Of a stretch of 64,000 nt of DNA, positions 17,209-25,003 are shown piece after piece (position 1 is the stretch's first letter; each line of letters starts with the position of its first letter). This DNA is from Streptacidiphilus albus JL83 (GTDB lineage: Bacteria > Actinomycetota > Actinomycetes > Streptomycetales > Streptomycetaceae). The notes below the pieces were generated by a model. It was not told the DNA's origin and did not search any database. It saw only the letters and a program-made list of their open reading frames with translations. The position numbers and the translations under genes were made by a program. The stretch spans positions 1,922,001 to 1,986,000 of the forward strand of contig NZ_JQML01000001.1 of assembly GCF_000744705.1 (NCBI RefSeq). The letters run 5' to 3'.

Positions 17209-17436
17209 GCCTGCGCCGTGCCTGCGGACGCCGCTCGGCGGCCCGGTTGCGCAGTCATGACAGTAGGACCCGCCACTGACAATCCCCGCTCCCCCTGCGG
17301 TCGGCAGTGACAGCGGCGCCCACTTCCCGCCCGTCGGTGGGGAGTTCGAGGAGCTCGACGCTGCGGCGGAAAACCGGTCCGCGACGCGGAGCCGACCGTG
17401 CTAGCGTTCGATCAATCTTCAGGGGGGTAAACCGGC

Positions 17437-18168
17437 GTGACCAAGCTCAACCAGATCATCGCGGTGGAGAAGGGTGTCAAGGCGAAGTCCTTCGCCGACC
17501 TCACCCAGGCGCACCACGACGTGCAGAAGACCGCGCTGCTCGCCGGCATCGCGCGGACGTACCAGCCGAAGGACGAGGAGGGCGAGCAGTTCCCGCCCGA
17601 GTCGACCCGGGTGCAGGTCAAGGCCGAGGACGTGCTGCGCTCCACCGGAGCGACGCTGACCCGGCTGTTCGACGTCACCGCGACGAAGGACTGGGCCAAC
17701 TGCACCGCGAAGGCCGATGTCACCATCGACGGCGCGGTCGTCGTCAAGGGCGCCCCGGTCAGCTACCTGCTGTTCCTGGAGAAGCAACTGGTAGACCTGC
17801 ACACCTTCGTGAAGAAGCTGCCGGTGCTGGACGCCTCCGAGGCCTGGTCGCGCGACGAGTCCACCGACTCCTGGCGGACCGAGCCGACCAGGACGATCCG
17901 CACCCGCAAGGTGATGCGGAACCACGTGAAGGCCGAGGCCACCGAGAAGCACCCGGCCCAGGTCGAGGTGTACACCGAGGACATCGCCGTCGGCTACTGG
18001 ACGACGGTCAAGTTCTCCGGAGCGCTTCCCGCCAAGCGCGTCAACGACCTGCTGGAGCGCGTGGAGAAGCTCCAGACGGCCGTCAAGTACGCGCGCGAGG
18101 AGGCCAACGGCGCCGAGGTCGTCGACCAGCGGGTCGGCGACAAGGTGTTCGGCTACCTCTTCGGGTAG
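17437..18168 (+). CDS. DUF7873-like hypothetical protein
   Basis: A 243-residue soluble protein. It begins TKLNQIIAVEKGVKAKSFAD, continues with AHHDVQKTALLAGIARTYQP and ESTRVQVKAEDVLR, and ends ADKVFGYLFG-like (GDKVFGYLFG). I match this to the DUF7873 family from memory; members occur on Streptomyces chromosomes and in phage-like contexts, with no known function. Start GTG 17437 after AGGGGGG. It is followed within 12 bp by a terminator hairpin and then by the permuted tRNA-like locus, so it may be linked to it, which is an inference. Confidence 0.65.
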   Translation: MTKLNQIIAVEKGVKAKSFADLTQAHHDVQKTALLAGIARTYQPKDEEGEQFPPESTRVQVKAEDVLRSTGATLTRLFDVTATKDWANCTAKADVTIDGAVVVKGAPVSYLLFLEKQLVDLHTFVKKLPVLDASEAWSRDESTDSWRTEPTRTIRTRKVMRNHVKAEATEKHPAQVEVYTEDIAVGYWTTVKFSGALPAKRVNDLLERVEKLQTAVKYAREEANGAEVVDQRVGDKVFGYLFG

Positions 18169-18179
18169 CCCCACAGTCC

Positions 18180-18197
18180 CCCCGTCCTCGGGCGGGG
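18180..18197 (+). terminator. Terminator hairpin before the RNA locus
   Basis: CCCCGTC and GGCGGGG form a 7 bp stem (one G-T pair) closed by a CTCG loop, 12 bp after the 17437 stop codon. It separates that gene from the tRNA-like modules. Confidence 0.7.
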
Positions 18198-18241
18198 TGC
18201 GCCAGGAGCGCAAGCTGAAACTGAAGCTTGTCGTGACCGAC

Positions 18242-18316
18242 GCGGTCCAGTGGAGGTTCGAATCCTCCCCCCGGCACCAACAGGCCGGGGTAGCCCAAGC
18301 CGGTAGAGGCAGCCGC
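18242..18316 (+). tRNA. Permuted tRNA-like module 1
   Basis: Parts in order along the DNA: anticodon-stem 3' strand GCGGT (18242-18246), variable loop CCAGT, T-arm GGAGG-TTCGAAT-CCTCC (18252-18268), acceptor 3' strand CCCCGGC (18269-18275), A73 and CCA (18276-18279), spacer ACAG, acceptor 5' strand GCCGGGG (18284-18290), TA, D-arm GCC-loop-GGC with GG in the loop (18293-18310), A26, and anticodon-stem 5' strand GCCGC (18312-18316). All seven acceptor pairs form and all five anticodon-stem pairs form (one G-T), but only in permuted order. The anticodon loop is not contiguous, so identity is unknown. Flanks 18214-18226 and 18336-18348 pair at 11 of 13 positions, extending the anticodon arm. Confidence 0.65.
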
Positions 18317-18390
18317 GATCAATCTCAGACTCTCGCTCCAGATTCAGCATTCGCCGCCGAGCGCCGGATCGCCCGGGTGCGGGCGATGAT

Positions 18391-18461
18391 CGTCGGATGC
18401 CGGTTCAAGTCCGGCCCCGTGCTCCAGTCGTGCGCGGGTCGTCCAAAGGCAGGACACGACG
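18391..18461 (+). tRNA. Permuted tRNA-like module 2
   Basis: Same layout as module 1: anticodon-stem 3' strand CGTCG (18391-18395), short variable GAT, T-arm GCCGG-TTCAAGT-CCGGC (18399-18415), acceptor 3' strand CCCGTGC (18416-18422), U73 and CCA (18423-18426), spacer GTCGT, acceptor 5' strand GCGCGGG (18432-18438), UC, D-arm GTCC-AAAGGCA-GGAC (18441-18455), A26, and anticodon-stem 5' strand CGACG (18457-18461). Acceptor 7/7 (one G-T) and anticodon stem 5/5 pairs form only in this order. GGTGCGGG (18376-18383) pairs perfectly with CCCGCACC (18474-18481), again prolonging the anticodon arm. The T-arm and D-arm sequences differ from module 1, so this is not a recent duplication. Confidence 0.65.
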
Positions 18462-18594
18462 GTATAAGAATGACCCGCACCTTTTAAAAGTGCCGGTGCA
18501 AGCAATTGGGTGGCATCTCAGAGGCCCGGGGGATGGATACAGCCCCCGGGTCTCGTCACGTCCGGGGTCCCGTCACATCCGCAGCGGCGGCGCG
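18462..18594. other. Tail of the RNA locus
   Basis: After module 2 there is an unusually AT-rich palindrome CTTTTAAAAG (18481-18490) within GCAC-CTTTTAAAA-GTGC, which could end the transcript, then the direct stretch to the convergent 18595 gene. No further tRNA part is recognised with confidence; GTGCCGGTGCAAGC (from 18490) only vaguely recalls a T-arm. Confidence 0.35.
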
Positions 18595-18921
18595 TCAGGC
18601 GGCGACGCCGGCCGGACAGGCCGTCGCCCCCTCGCGGGGCGACTCCTCGCGGGCGGCGCGCCACAGCGCCCGCACGGTCACGCTCCAGCGGTGCTCGGCG
18701 ATGGCGGAGGCCATCAGCGGGTGCGTCTCGACCTCGCGCTGAGCCTGCCGCTGGGCGTTGCGCAGCCGCCGGTACTCGGCCTGCCGGGGCAGCGGCCAGT
18801 GGACGACCGGCTGGTCGGGCCCGGCCAGCACGAAAGCGCGTGTCGCCGCCTCGCACGCCCACACCTGACGCTGGGCCTGTACGAGCTCACTAGGAAACCA
18901 GGAAGCTGCCACGGGAAGCAT
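18595..18921 (-). CDS. Hypothetical protein
   Basis: A 108-residue protein with no recognised family. It is helical: WFPSELVQAQRQVWACEAATRAFVL, then QAEYRRLRNAQRQAQREVETHPLM, then a basic-to-acidic tail. The GTG/ATG choice is uncertain. I use the ATG at 18921, where natural-looking sequence begins; the frame stays open to 19044 and an ATG at 19026 is possible. It is divergent from the TetR gene and convergent with the RNA locus. Confidence 0.45.
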   Translation of the reverse strand: MLPVAASWFPSELVQAQRQVWACEAATRAFVLAGPDQPVVHWPLPRQAEYRRLRNAQRQAQREVETHPLMASAIAEHRWSVTVRALWRAAREESPREGATACPAGVAA

Positions 18922-19036
18922 CCTCGCAGCCGCCACTGACAGATCGCCGAGGACTGCATGAACGTCTCGTGAGGATCGGTTGGCAGGGCTCCGGCGCTGC
19001 TGATTAACTGGGACTTCGAACGCCATTCCAACCGCG

Positions 19037-19684
19037 GTGCCCACTGCCCGTGCCCACTGCCCTGCCTACCGAGGAGCGCCTCTGACCGCCGGTCCCGGCC
19101 GCCGTCCGGCGCGGCCCCGCGAGGAGGTGTTCGCCGTGGCCATGGCCGCCATCGCCGAGCGGGGCCTCGCCGCGCTGACCATGGCCGAGCTGGGCCGCCA
19201 GGTCGGGATGAGCGGCGGCCACCTGCTCTACTACTTCGGCAGCAAGGACCAGCTGCTGCTGGAGACCCTGCGCTGGAGCGAGGCCCAGCTCGGCGAGCGC
19301 CGCCGCGCCGCCCTGGCCGAGCCGGTCCCCGCCGCCCGGCGGCTGGCCGCGTACATCGACCTCTACCTGCCCACCGGGGCCGGCGATCCGCGCTGGACGC
19401 TGTGGATCGAGGTGTGGGGCCGCTCCCTCGGCGACGAGCGGATGCGGGTCGGCCAGGCCGAGCTGGAGGCGGCCTGGCGCGGCGAGCTGGCGCCGCTGCT
19501 GCGCGCCGGCATCGCGGCCGGCGAGTTCCGCGCCGTGGACCCCGAGCGGTTCGCGATGCGACTGGGGGCGATGCTGGACGGCTTCGGCACGCCGCTGGTG
19601 ATCGGCCTTCCGGGCATCACCCGGGATCTTGCGCTGGAACACATCGGTGACTATCTGGACGAGGTGCTTCACCTGCACGGATAA
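19037..19684 (+). CDS. TetR-family transcriptional regulator
   Basis: A 215-residue protein. The DNA-binding helices are clear: EEVFAVAMAAIAERGLAALTMAEL, then GRQVGMSGGHLLYYFGSKDQLLLETL. The C-terminal ligand and dimer domain ends with ALEHIGDYLDEVLHLHG, a TetR_C-like helix. The start is uncertain: GTG 19037 is the only standard start, but GAGGAG sits about 30 bp later before a CTG-containing GCCTCTGACC, so a non-canonical start near 19084 is possible. It is divergent from the 18595 gene, its possible target. Confidence 0.88.
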   Translation: MPTARAHCPAYRGAPLTAGPGRRPARPREEVFAVAMAAIAERGLAALTMAELGRQVGMSGGHLLYYFGSKDQLLLETLRWSEAQLGERRRAALAEPVPAARRLAAYIDLYLPTGAGDPRWTLWIEVWGRSLGDERMRVGQAELEAAWRGELAPLLRAGIAAGEFRAVDPERFAMRLGAMLDGFGTPLVIGLPGITRDLALEHIGDYLDEVLHLHG

Positions 19685-19761
19685 GGCGATGCGACGATAT
19701 GTCTATTGCGTGGACGGGCGGCCTGCGACTCGCATAGCATCGGCGGCCTCCCGCCATTCCT

Positions 19762-20973
19762 GTGCGGGCCGAAACGGTGGAGTTCCCGGTGCCCTGTCCG
19801 TCCTGTTCGTCCGCGTACCTGGACCTCTACGGTCGATGCCCGTCCTGTGGGTTTGTCGGCGTACCACCAATGCCGGTGGCGATGGGGCAGGCCCCCAAAG
19901 CCCCGCTCGGGCTCTCGATCGCCAGCCAGATCCTGCTGGCCGTCCAGATATTCGCGGGCGTGCTGGGCATCGTCAGCAGCGTGCTGACCTACAGCTACAT
20001 CGGGTCCGACAGTGTCGGCCCCAACCCCGGCACCGTGGTCGGCGCGTTCGCCACCGTCCTCAACTTCCCGGTCTTCATCGCCACCGTGATCGTCTTCGTC
20101 ATCTGGTTCCACCGGGTCCGCAGCAACGTGGAGATCCTCGCCCCGCAGCAGGGACGCCACTACAGCCGGGGCTGGGCCATCGGCAGCTGGTTCACCCCGG
20201 TCGGCTGGTTCTGGATCCCCCGCAGCGTGGCCCTCGACGTCCACCGGGGCAGCCAGCCGCTCGTGCACGCGGCCGGGCAGCCCGGCGTCAGCCGCCGGGT
20301 GCTGAACAGCTGGTGGATCCTCTGGTGCGCGTTCTGGGGATTCGCCGTGTTCGTCGGGATCATGACCGTCTCCTTCGGTAACCAGCTCGACAGCGACGGC
20401 GTCCGGGTCGCCGAGAGCGACAACCAGCTCCGGGTGCTCCAGGGCCTGGCCGTCGCGGAGACCCTGTTCAGGATCGCGGCGGCGGTGGCACTGCTGCTGC
20501 TGGTGCGTCAGATCACCAGCATGCAGCAGCTGCGCATCCTCCAGGGGCCGGGCGAGGGACACCCGTACGCCGTCCCGCTGCCGCAGCAGATGCTCGCGCC
20601 GATGCCCCTGGCCACCGCACCGCAGTACCCGGCGGCACAGTACCCGGCACCGCAGTACGCCGCGCCGCAGTACGCCGGACAGCCCTACCCCGGACAGCCG
20701 TACCCCGGGCAGCCCTATCCCGGACAGCAGCCCGTGCCCCAGGCCCAGCCGCTGCAGCAGCCGCCGCTTCCGGCTCAGCCGATGCTGCCCCAGCAGCCCG
20801 GCTACGTCGCCGCGCAGCCCTACCAGGCGACGGTGCCGGCGACACCCGCCCCCGAACCGGAGCCGACCGAGGTCGCGCCGACCGACGCCGCGCCGGTGGA
20901 CGCGAAGCCCGTGGACGCGACGCCCGTGGACGCGACGCCGGGCACGCCCGACGCGCCGGAGACGGCCGTCTGA
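19762..20973 (+). CDS. DUF4328 membrane protein with zinc ribbon
   Basis: A 403-residue protein. An N-terminal ribbon (CPSCSSAYLDLYGRCPSCG) precedes a DUF4328 membrane domain with about four helices. Its typical motif is RGWAIGSWFTPVGWFWIPRSVALDV near residue 135. The C-terminal 130 residues are Pro/Gln/Tyr-rich (repeated YPAPQY and YPGQPYPGQP units) and then Asp/Ala-rich repeats of PVDAKPVDATPVDA type, probably disordered. Function unknown; the family is common in Streptomyces. TAGCAT lies upstream, with no clear ribosome site. Confidence 0.85.
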   Translation: MRAETVEFPVPCPSCSSAYLDLYGRCPSCGFVGVPPMPVAMGQAPKAPLGLSIASQILLAVQIFAGVLGIVSSVLTYSYIGSDSVGPNPGTVVGAFATVLNFPVFIATVIVFVIWFHRVRSNVEILAPQQGRHYSRGWAIGSWFTPVGWFWIPRSVALDVHRGSQPLVHAAGQPGVSRRVLNSWWILWCAFWGFAVFVGIMTVSFGNQLDSDGVRVAESDNQLRVLQGLAVAETLFRIAAAVALLLLVRQITSMQQLRILQGPGEGHPYAVPLPQQMLAPMPLATAPQYPAAQYPAPQYAAPQYAGQPYPGQPYPGQPYPGQQPVPQAQPLQQPPLPAQPMLPQQPGYVAAQPYQATVPATPAPEPEPTEVAPTDAAPVDAKPVDATPVDATPGTPDAPETAV

Positions 20974-20980
20974 CGGCGGT

Positions 20981-22548
20981 TCAGTCCTCCCAGACCGCCG
21001 CCGCCGTCCGGTCCGCCGCGTAGCCCTTCGCCCGGACCTGGACGTGGCGGAGGAAGTCCACCATCCCCGGCGGGTGCGGATGCGACCAGTGGTCGGCCAG
21101 GAAGTCGGACACCGCCGGTTCCTCGCGCAGCGGCTGTGCCAGGCCGTCGCTGCAGAGCAGCAGCACGTCGCCGGGCTCCGGCACGACCACCCGGAACCGG
21201 AAGCGGTCGTCGTCCCGCCGCCCGGGCCCGGCGGAGGCCCCCTCCGCCGGCCGCTCCACCGGGGCCAGCCTCCGGCCCGCGTAGGCGTCGTACCAGGCGT
21301 CGTCCCCGAGCAGCAGCAGCCCGCCGGGGCCGACGCCGAAACCGGCCCGCAGCCGACTGGTCGGGTCCAGCGGGGCGATCAGCGCATGCAGAGCTCCACC
21401 CGGACCGGCGCCGTCCGGCTGGATCCGGCACAGCCGGACGGTGGCCCTGGCCATCAGCCGCTGCAACCCGTAGCGCAGACCCTCCTGCGCGCCCATCCGC
21501 AGGTCGCCGAGCAGCTCGGCACGGCTGCGTCCGACCGCTGCGGCGAGCTGGCGGCAGGCGTCCTCGGCCACCCCCGGGTCGTCGCCGTGCCCCGGTGACG
21601 CCAGGGCGACCAGCAGCAGCGCGTCGCTGCCCTCGCCGAAACGCACCGTCAGCAGCCGGTCCCCGCGCACGTCGCCCCGGTAGCGGGCCGAGTCGCCGCG
21701 CACCGAGGCGGCCCGCAGCGTCATCGTCCCGTAGCGCGCGCCGTCCAGGACGGTGTCGGGAGCGAGCGCGGACAGCTGCTCCGGGTCACCGGCGGGGAGG
21801 GCCGTCGGCTCGGGGTCGTAGATCGGGGGCCGCTCACCGATGTGCGGCAGCGGCACGGTGGGCGCGGACTCCACCGGCGGGACCGGCTGCGCGGACGGCG
21901 CGGACGGCGCGGACGCGGGCACGGGCGGCACCACGACCCTCGGGTCCGGCACGGACGACGCAGTCGGCGGAGTGGGCGGAGTCGGCGGAGTCGGCACGGA
22001 CGGCACGGGTGCCGGTGGTGAGGCGGACGGGCTGGGTGAGGCCGGTGACGGCACGCGCGGCGGGCGCACGGGCAGCGGCGGCAGTGCCGGCGGCCTCGGC
22101 ACCCGTGACACCGTCGGCATCGTGGGCGGCCTCGGCACCGTCGGCGGGCGCGGCAGATCCGGTACCGCGTCCTCGATCAGCGTCGGCGGCCCGGAGCTGA
22201 CGACTGCCCCGGACGTGTCCGGCCCGGAGCCGTCCCCGTCGGAGCCGTCCCCGTCCGCCCCCTGCCGGTCCTCCCGGCTCTCCAGGCTCTCCCGGTCCTC
22301 GCGCGGGACGCGCTCCTCGCGCGGGACGCGGTCCCGCACGCCCCCGTCCCAGGTGTCGGCGCGCCCCGCCTCCGACGCCCGGCCCGCGCCCCCGCGCCGG
22401 CCCCGCCGAAGACCCCGCTCACCGCGTCGAACCAGTCGTCGACCGTACCGGTCCCCGAGTCGGCCCGTGGCATGTCAGGGACCTCGTCCCTGGGGCCGAC
22501 GTACACCTCGTCCCACCACGAACCGTCCGCACCACCCTGACTGCTCAC
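20981..22548 (-). pseudogene. PP2C-like serine/threonine phosphatase, apparent frameshift
   Basis: The main frame ends at 20981 and encodes a PP2C-type domain: YRGDVRGDRLLTVRFGEG, then LLLVALASPGH in place of the usual DGxGGH, and DVLLLCSDGLAQPL near the end. A long Pro/Ala/Ser linker precedes it. The natural N-terminus, SSQGGADGSWWDEVYVGPRD then TVDDWFDAVSGVFGG, starts at 22548 with a good start context but in another frame. The two join if one base is gained or lost within the GC-rich run near 22385-22410, where the main frame reads GRASEAGRADTWDGGVRDR. It may be sequence error or mutation. With LLVALASPGH replacing the metal motif, activity may also be reduced. Confidence 0.65.
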
Positions 22549-22858
22549 CGATTCTCCCCCTCAACGTCACGTCGATTGCCCCGGACCGGAATCGACGCTC
22601 ATTCTCCATCGCCCCTACCCAATCTCCGGGGGAAACAGATGGATCGGCGCACGAGTGGCGCAGTCGCAGGCCAGTATCGAGTCAGTACCGGGCCAGAACC
22701 GTCTCACCGCCGGGTCGCCCCGAGCACCGCCGAGCGCACCGTCCGGCTGTCGCCCGGCCGCTCGGACAGGCATGATGACCTGGGACGACTGCACGACACG
22801 GCATGTCTTCACCGCTTCCGGGAGCCGGCCCGGGGCGCGGCGCCAGCGAGGAGATCAG
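22549..22858. promoter_or_regulatory. Divergent intergenic region
   Basis: No gene is supported here. GTCGATT (22571-22577) and AATCGAC (22590-22596) form a 7 bp inverted repeat with a 12-base spacer, 23 bp upstream of the phosphatase start. This is a candidate operator. An open frame from 22655 continues into the 22859 gene but lacks coding character before the GAGGAG ribosome site. Confidence 0.4.
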
Positions 22859-23848
22859 GTGCTCGGCTTCTTCGGATTGGACGAAGAGGGGGAGTCCGTC
22901 TACCGAGTGCTGCTCGGACTCGGAACCGCCTCCACCAGCGACATCGGAACCCGACTGGGCCTCACCGAGATCCAGGTCGCCCGTGCCGTGCGCGGACTCG
23001 CAGAGCTGGGCCTCGCCTCGCCCGTCTCCGCCGCCCCCGGGCACTACGCGGCCGCGCCGCCGGCCATCGCCCTCAACTCGGCGCTCTCGGAGCGCCGGTA
23101 CGAACTCCGCCAGGCCGAGCTGGCGGTGGAGACGCTGACCCAGGAGTACCGGCGGGACGCGGCCAGGCTCGCGCTCACCGACCTGGTCGAGGTGGTCACC
23201 GGGGCCGAGGCGGTCCGCCACCGCTTCGACCAGGTCCAGCTCGGTGCGGAGAAGGAGATGCTGGCCCTGGTCACGGATGCGCCGATAGTGGTCAGCGGGT
23301 ACGAGAACGACTCCGAGCCGGTCGCGGTCGCCCGGGGGGTGACCTACAGGGTGGTGATGCAGCGCTCCGCGCTGGACGCCCCCGGCACCGGGCTGCTGGT
23401 CTCCGAAGCGCTCGGAAGGAACGAGGAGATCCGGGTCGCGGAGCACGTCCCGACGAAGCTGATGATGGCGGACCGCTCGGTCGCGATGCTGCCGCTGCGC
23501 CCGTTGGACTCCCCCGGGGAGCCCTCCGCGCTGCTGGTCCGGGCGGGCGGGCTGCTGGAGGCCATGTCCGGCCTGTTCGAGCTGGTGTGGGCGCACGCGC
23601 TGCCGATCCGGATGATCGGCGCAGAGCAGATGCGGACCGAGGAGGGCGACCAGCCGGACGGAACGGATCTGCAGATCCTCTCGCTGCTGCTGCTCGGGAT
23701 GACCGATGTGAGCGTGGCCAAACAGCTCGACCTCGGCCTGCGCACGGTCCAGCGCCGGGTCAAGCGGCTGCTGGACATGGCCGGGGTGACCACCAGGATG
23801 CAGTTGGGCTGGCACGCCTACGAGCGCGGCTGGGCCGCCCGCCGCTGA
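22859..23848 (+). CDS. LuxR-type HTH regulator with TrmB-like N-terminus
   Basis: A 329-residue protein. The N-terminal winged helix (GLDEEGESVYRVLLGLGTASTSDIGTRLGL, then QVARAVRGLAELGLA) resembles TrmB. A central ligand-like domain follows, with EYRRDAARLALTDLVEVVTGAEAV. The C-terminus is a LuxR helix-turn-helix (LQILSLLLLGMTDVSVAKQLDLGLRTVQRRVKRLLD). This architecture is common in Streptomyces orphan regulators. GTG at 22859 follows GAGGAG directly at the right spacing, so the longer upstream frame is rejected. It is divergent from the phosphatase gene. Confidence 0.87.
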   Translation: MLGFFGLDEEGESVYRVLLGLGTASTSDIGTRLGLTEIQVARAVRGLAELGLASPVSAAPGHYAAAPPAIALNSALSERRYELRQAELAVETLTQEYRRDAARLALTDLVEVVTGAEAVRHRFDQVQLGAEKEMLALVTDAPIVVSGYENDSEPVAVARGVTYRVVMQRSALDAPGTGLLVSEALGRNEEIRVAEHVPTKLMMADRSVAMLPLRPLDSPGEPSALLVRAGGLLEAMSGLFELVWAHALPIRMIGAEQMRTEEGDQPDGTDLQILSLLLLGMTDVSVAKQLDLGLRTVQRRVKRLLDMAGVTTRMQLGWHAYERGWAARR

Positions 23849-23897
23849 TACGACCGGGTGGAACGGACTGTCCGCGCGGGTCGATAGGGTAGGGCGT

Positions 23898-24455
23898 ATG
23901 CCCGAGTCTGCCGCTGCTCCCGCCACCGCCGCCGCTTCCACTCCCGCCGACGCCGTCACCGACGGTGCAGCCCTGCCCGGCCCCGCCCAGGTGCAGCGGC
24001 TCACCGACGTGGTGACCCGGCTGCGCCGCGCGCTGCGCAGCAGTATCCGCACCGACTACCCCTGGGAGTCGTTGCCCATGGCCCAGGTGGAGCTGCTGCA
24101 GACGCTCGCCACCGGGCCGCTCCGGGTCGGCGAGCTGGCGGCCCGTCAGCGGCTGGCGCCCAACACCGTGAGCGGTCTCATCGGCAAGCTGCTGGACTCC
24201 GGTTTCGTCGACCGGCAGGCCGACCCCGGCGACCGGCGCACCGCGCGGATCGCGCTGACCCCGGCCGGCCACCGGCAGCTCGCCGACTGGCAGCGGGCCC
24301 ACGAGCGGCGGATAGCGACCGCTCTCGCCATGCTCTCGGCCGAGGACAGCACCGCGATCATGGACGCCCTCGGCGGCCTGGAGCGGCTGGCCACGGCGTT
24401 GGGCACGGAGACGCCGACGGGGGCCTCCGACGAGCCCGGCGGTACGGCGGGCTGA
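23898..24455 (+). CDS. MarR-family transcriptional regulator
   Basis: A 185-residue protein. The winged-helix core is obvious: LPMAQVELLQTLATGPLRVGELAARQRLAPNTVSGLIGKLLDSGFVDRQADPGDRRTARIALTP in short form, with the DxRR wing typical of MarR. The N-terminal 28 residues are Ala-rich and probably disordered. Start ATG 23898 is preceded by GGGTAGGGCGT. It lies 49 bp after the LuxR-type gene and could be co-transcribed. The target is unknown. Confidence 0.9.
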   Translation: MPESAAAPATAAASTPADAVTDGAALPGPAQVQRLTDVVTRLRRALRSSIRTDYPWESLPMAQVELLQTLATGPLRVGELAARQRLAPNTVSGLIGKLLDSGFVDRQADPGDRRTARIALTPAGHRQLADWQRAHERRIATALAMLSAEDSTAIMDALGGLERLATALGTETPTGASDEPGGTAG

Positions 24456-24503
24456 CCTCCCTCGTCCTTCGTTCCGCCTCCCCCGTCCGTCGTCCCGCCC
24501 GGG

Positions 24504-25001
24504 TCACTGCTCGAACAGCGTCCGGTCCTGGGCTTCGAGCCCGAGCAGCAGCCGCTTGGCGTCCAGTCCGGCCGCGAAGCCGGTGAGCGACCCGTCGGCG
24601 CCGATGATCCGGTGACAGGGGCGGACGATCAGCAGCGGATTGGCGCCGACCGCCCCGGCGACCGCCCGGACCGAGGTCGGCGGCTGACCGGCCGCAGCGG
24701 TGAGTTGGCCGTAGGTGACGGTCCCGCCGTAGGGGACGTCGTCCAGCGCGTCCCAGACCCGGCGCCGGAACTCGCTTCCGTGCGGCGCGATCCGCAGGTC
24801 GAAGTGGGTGAGCCGGCCTGCGAAGTACTCGTCGAGCTGCGTTGCGGCGGCGGCGAACGGCTCCGGGTCCTCCTTCCAGTCGGGGTCGGGGGTGCTCGAC
24901 CGGCCCCGGGTGTTGGGCGCGAGCAGCGCGGTGAGCGCGCCGTCCTCGTCCGCGACCAGCAGCAGCGGGCCGAGCGGGGAGGCCACGGTGGTGTATCGCA
25001 T
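24504..25001 (-). CDS. ogt: Methylated-DNA-protein-cysteine methyltransferase
   Basis: A 165-residue protein. It removes alkyl groups from O6-alkylguanine by suicide transfer to Cys129 in the motif IVRPCHRII. The helix-turn-helix with RRVWDALDDVPYGGTVTYGQL and the C-terminal GFAAGLDAKRLLLGLE are diagnostic. Its ATG at 25001 lies two bases after the stop of the Ada/AlkA-type gene, so the pair form an alkylation-damage operon. The longer frame that reads upstream overlaps that gene and is rejected. Confidence 0.93.
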   Translation of the reverse strand: MRYTTVASPLGPLLLVADEDGALTALLAPNTRGRSSTPDPDWKEDPEPFAAAATQLDEYFAGRLTHFDLRIAPHGSEFRRRVWDALDDVPYGGTVTYGQLTAAAGQPPTSVRAVAGAVGANPLLIVRPCHRIIGADGSLTGFAAGLDAKRLLLGLEAQDRTLFEQ

Positions 25002-25003
25002 CG

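Noticed and set aside
18191-18197. GGCGGGG as the 5' acceptor strand of module 1
   Set aside because: It has a G-G mismatch with the acceptor 3' strand and is already the right arm of the terminator at 18180-18197.
18284-18426. A canonical-order tRNA with a long insert between modules 1 and 2
   Set aside because: Acceptor pairs fail at two central positions and the anticodon stem does not form, while the permuted partners pair fully.
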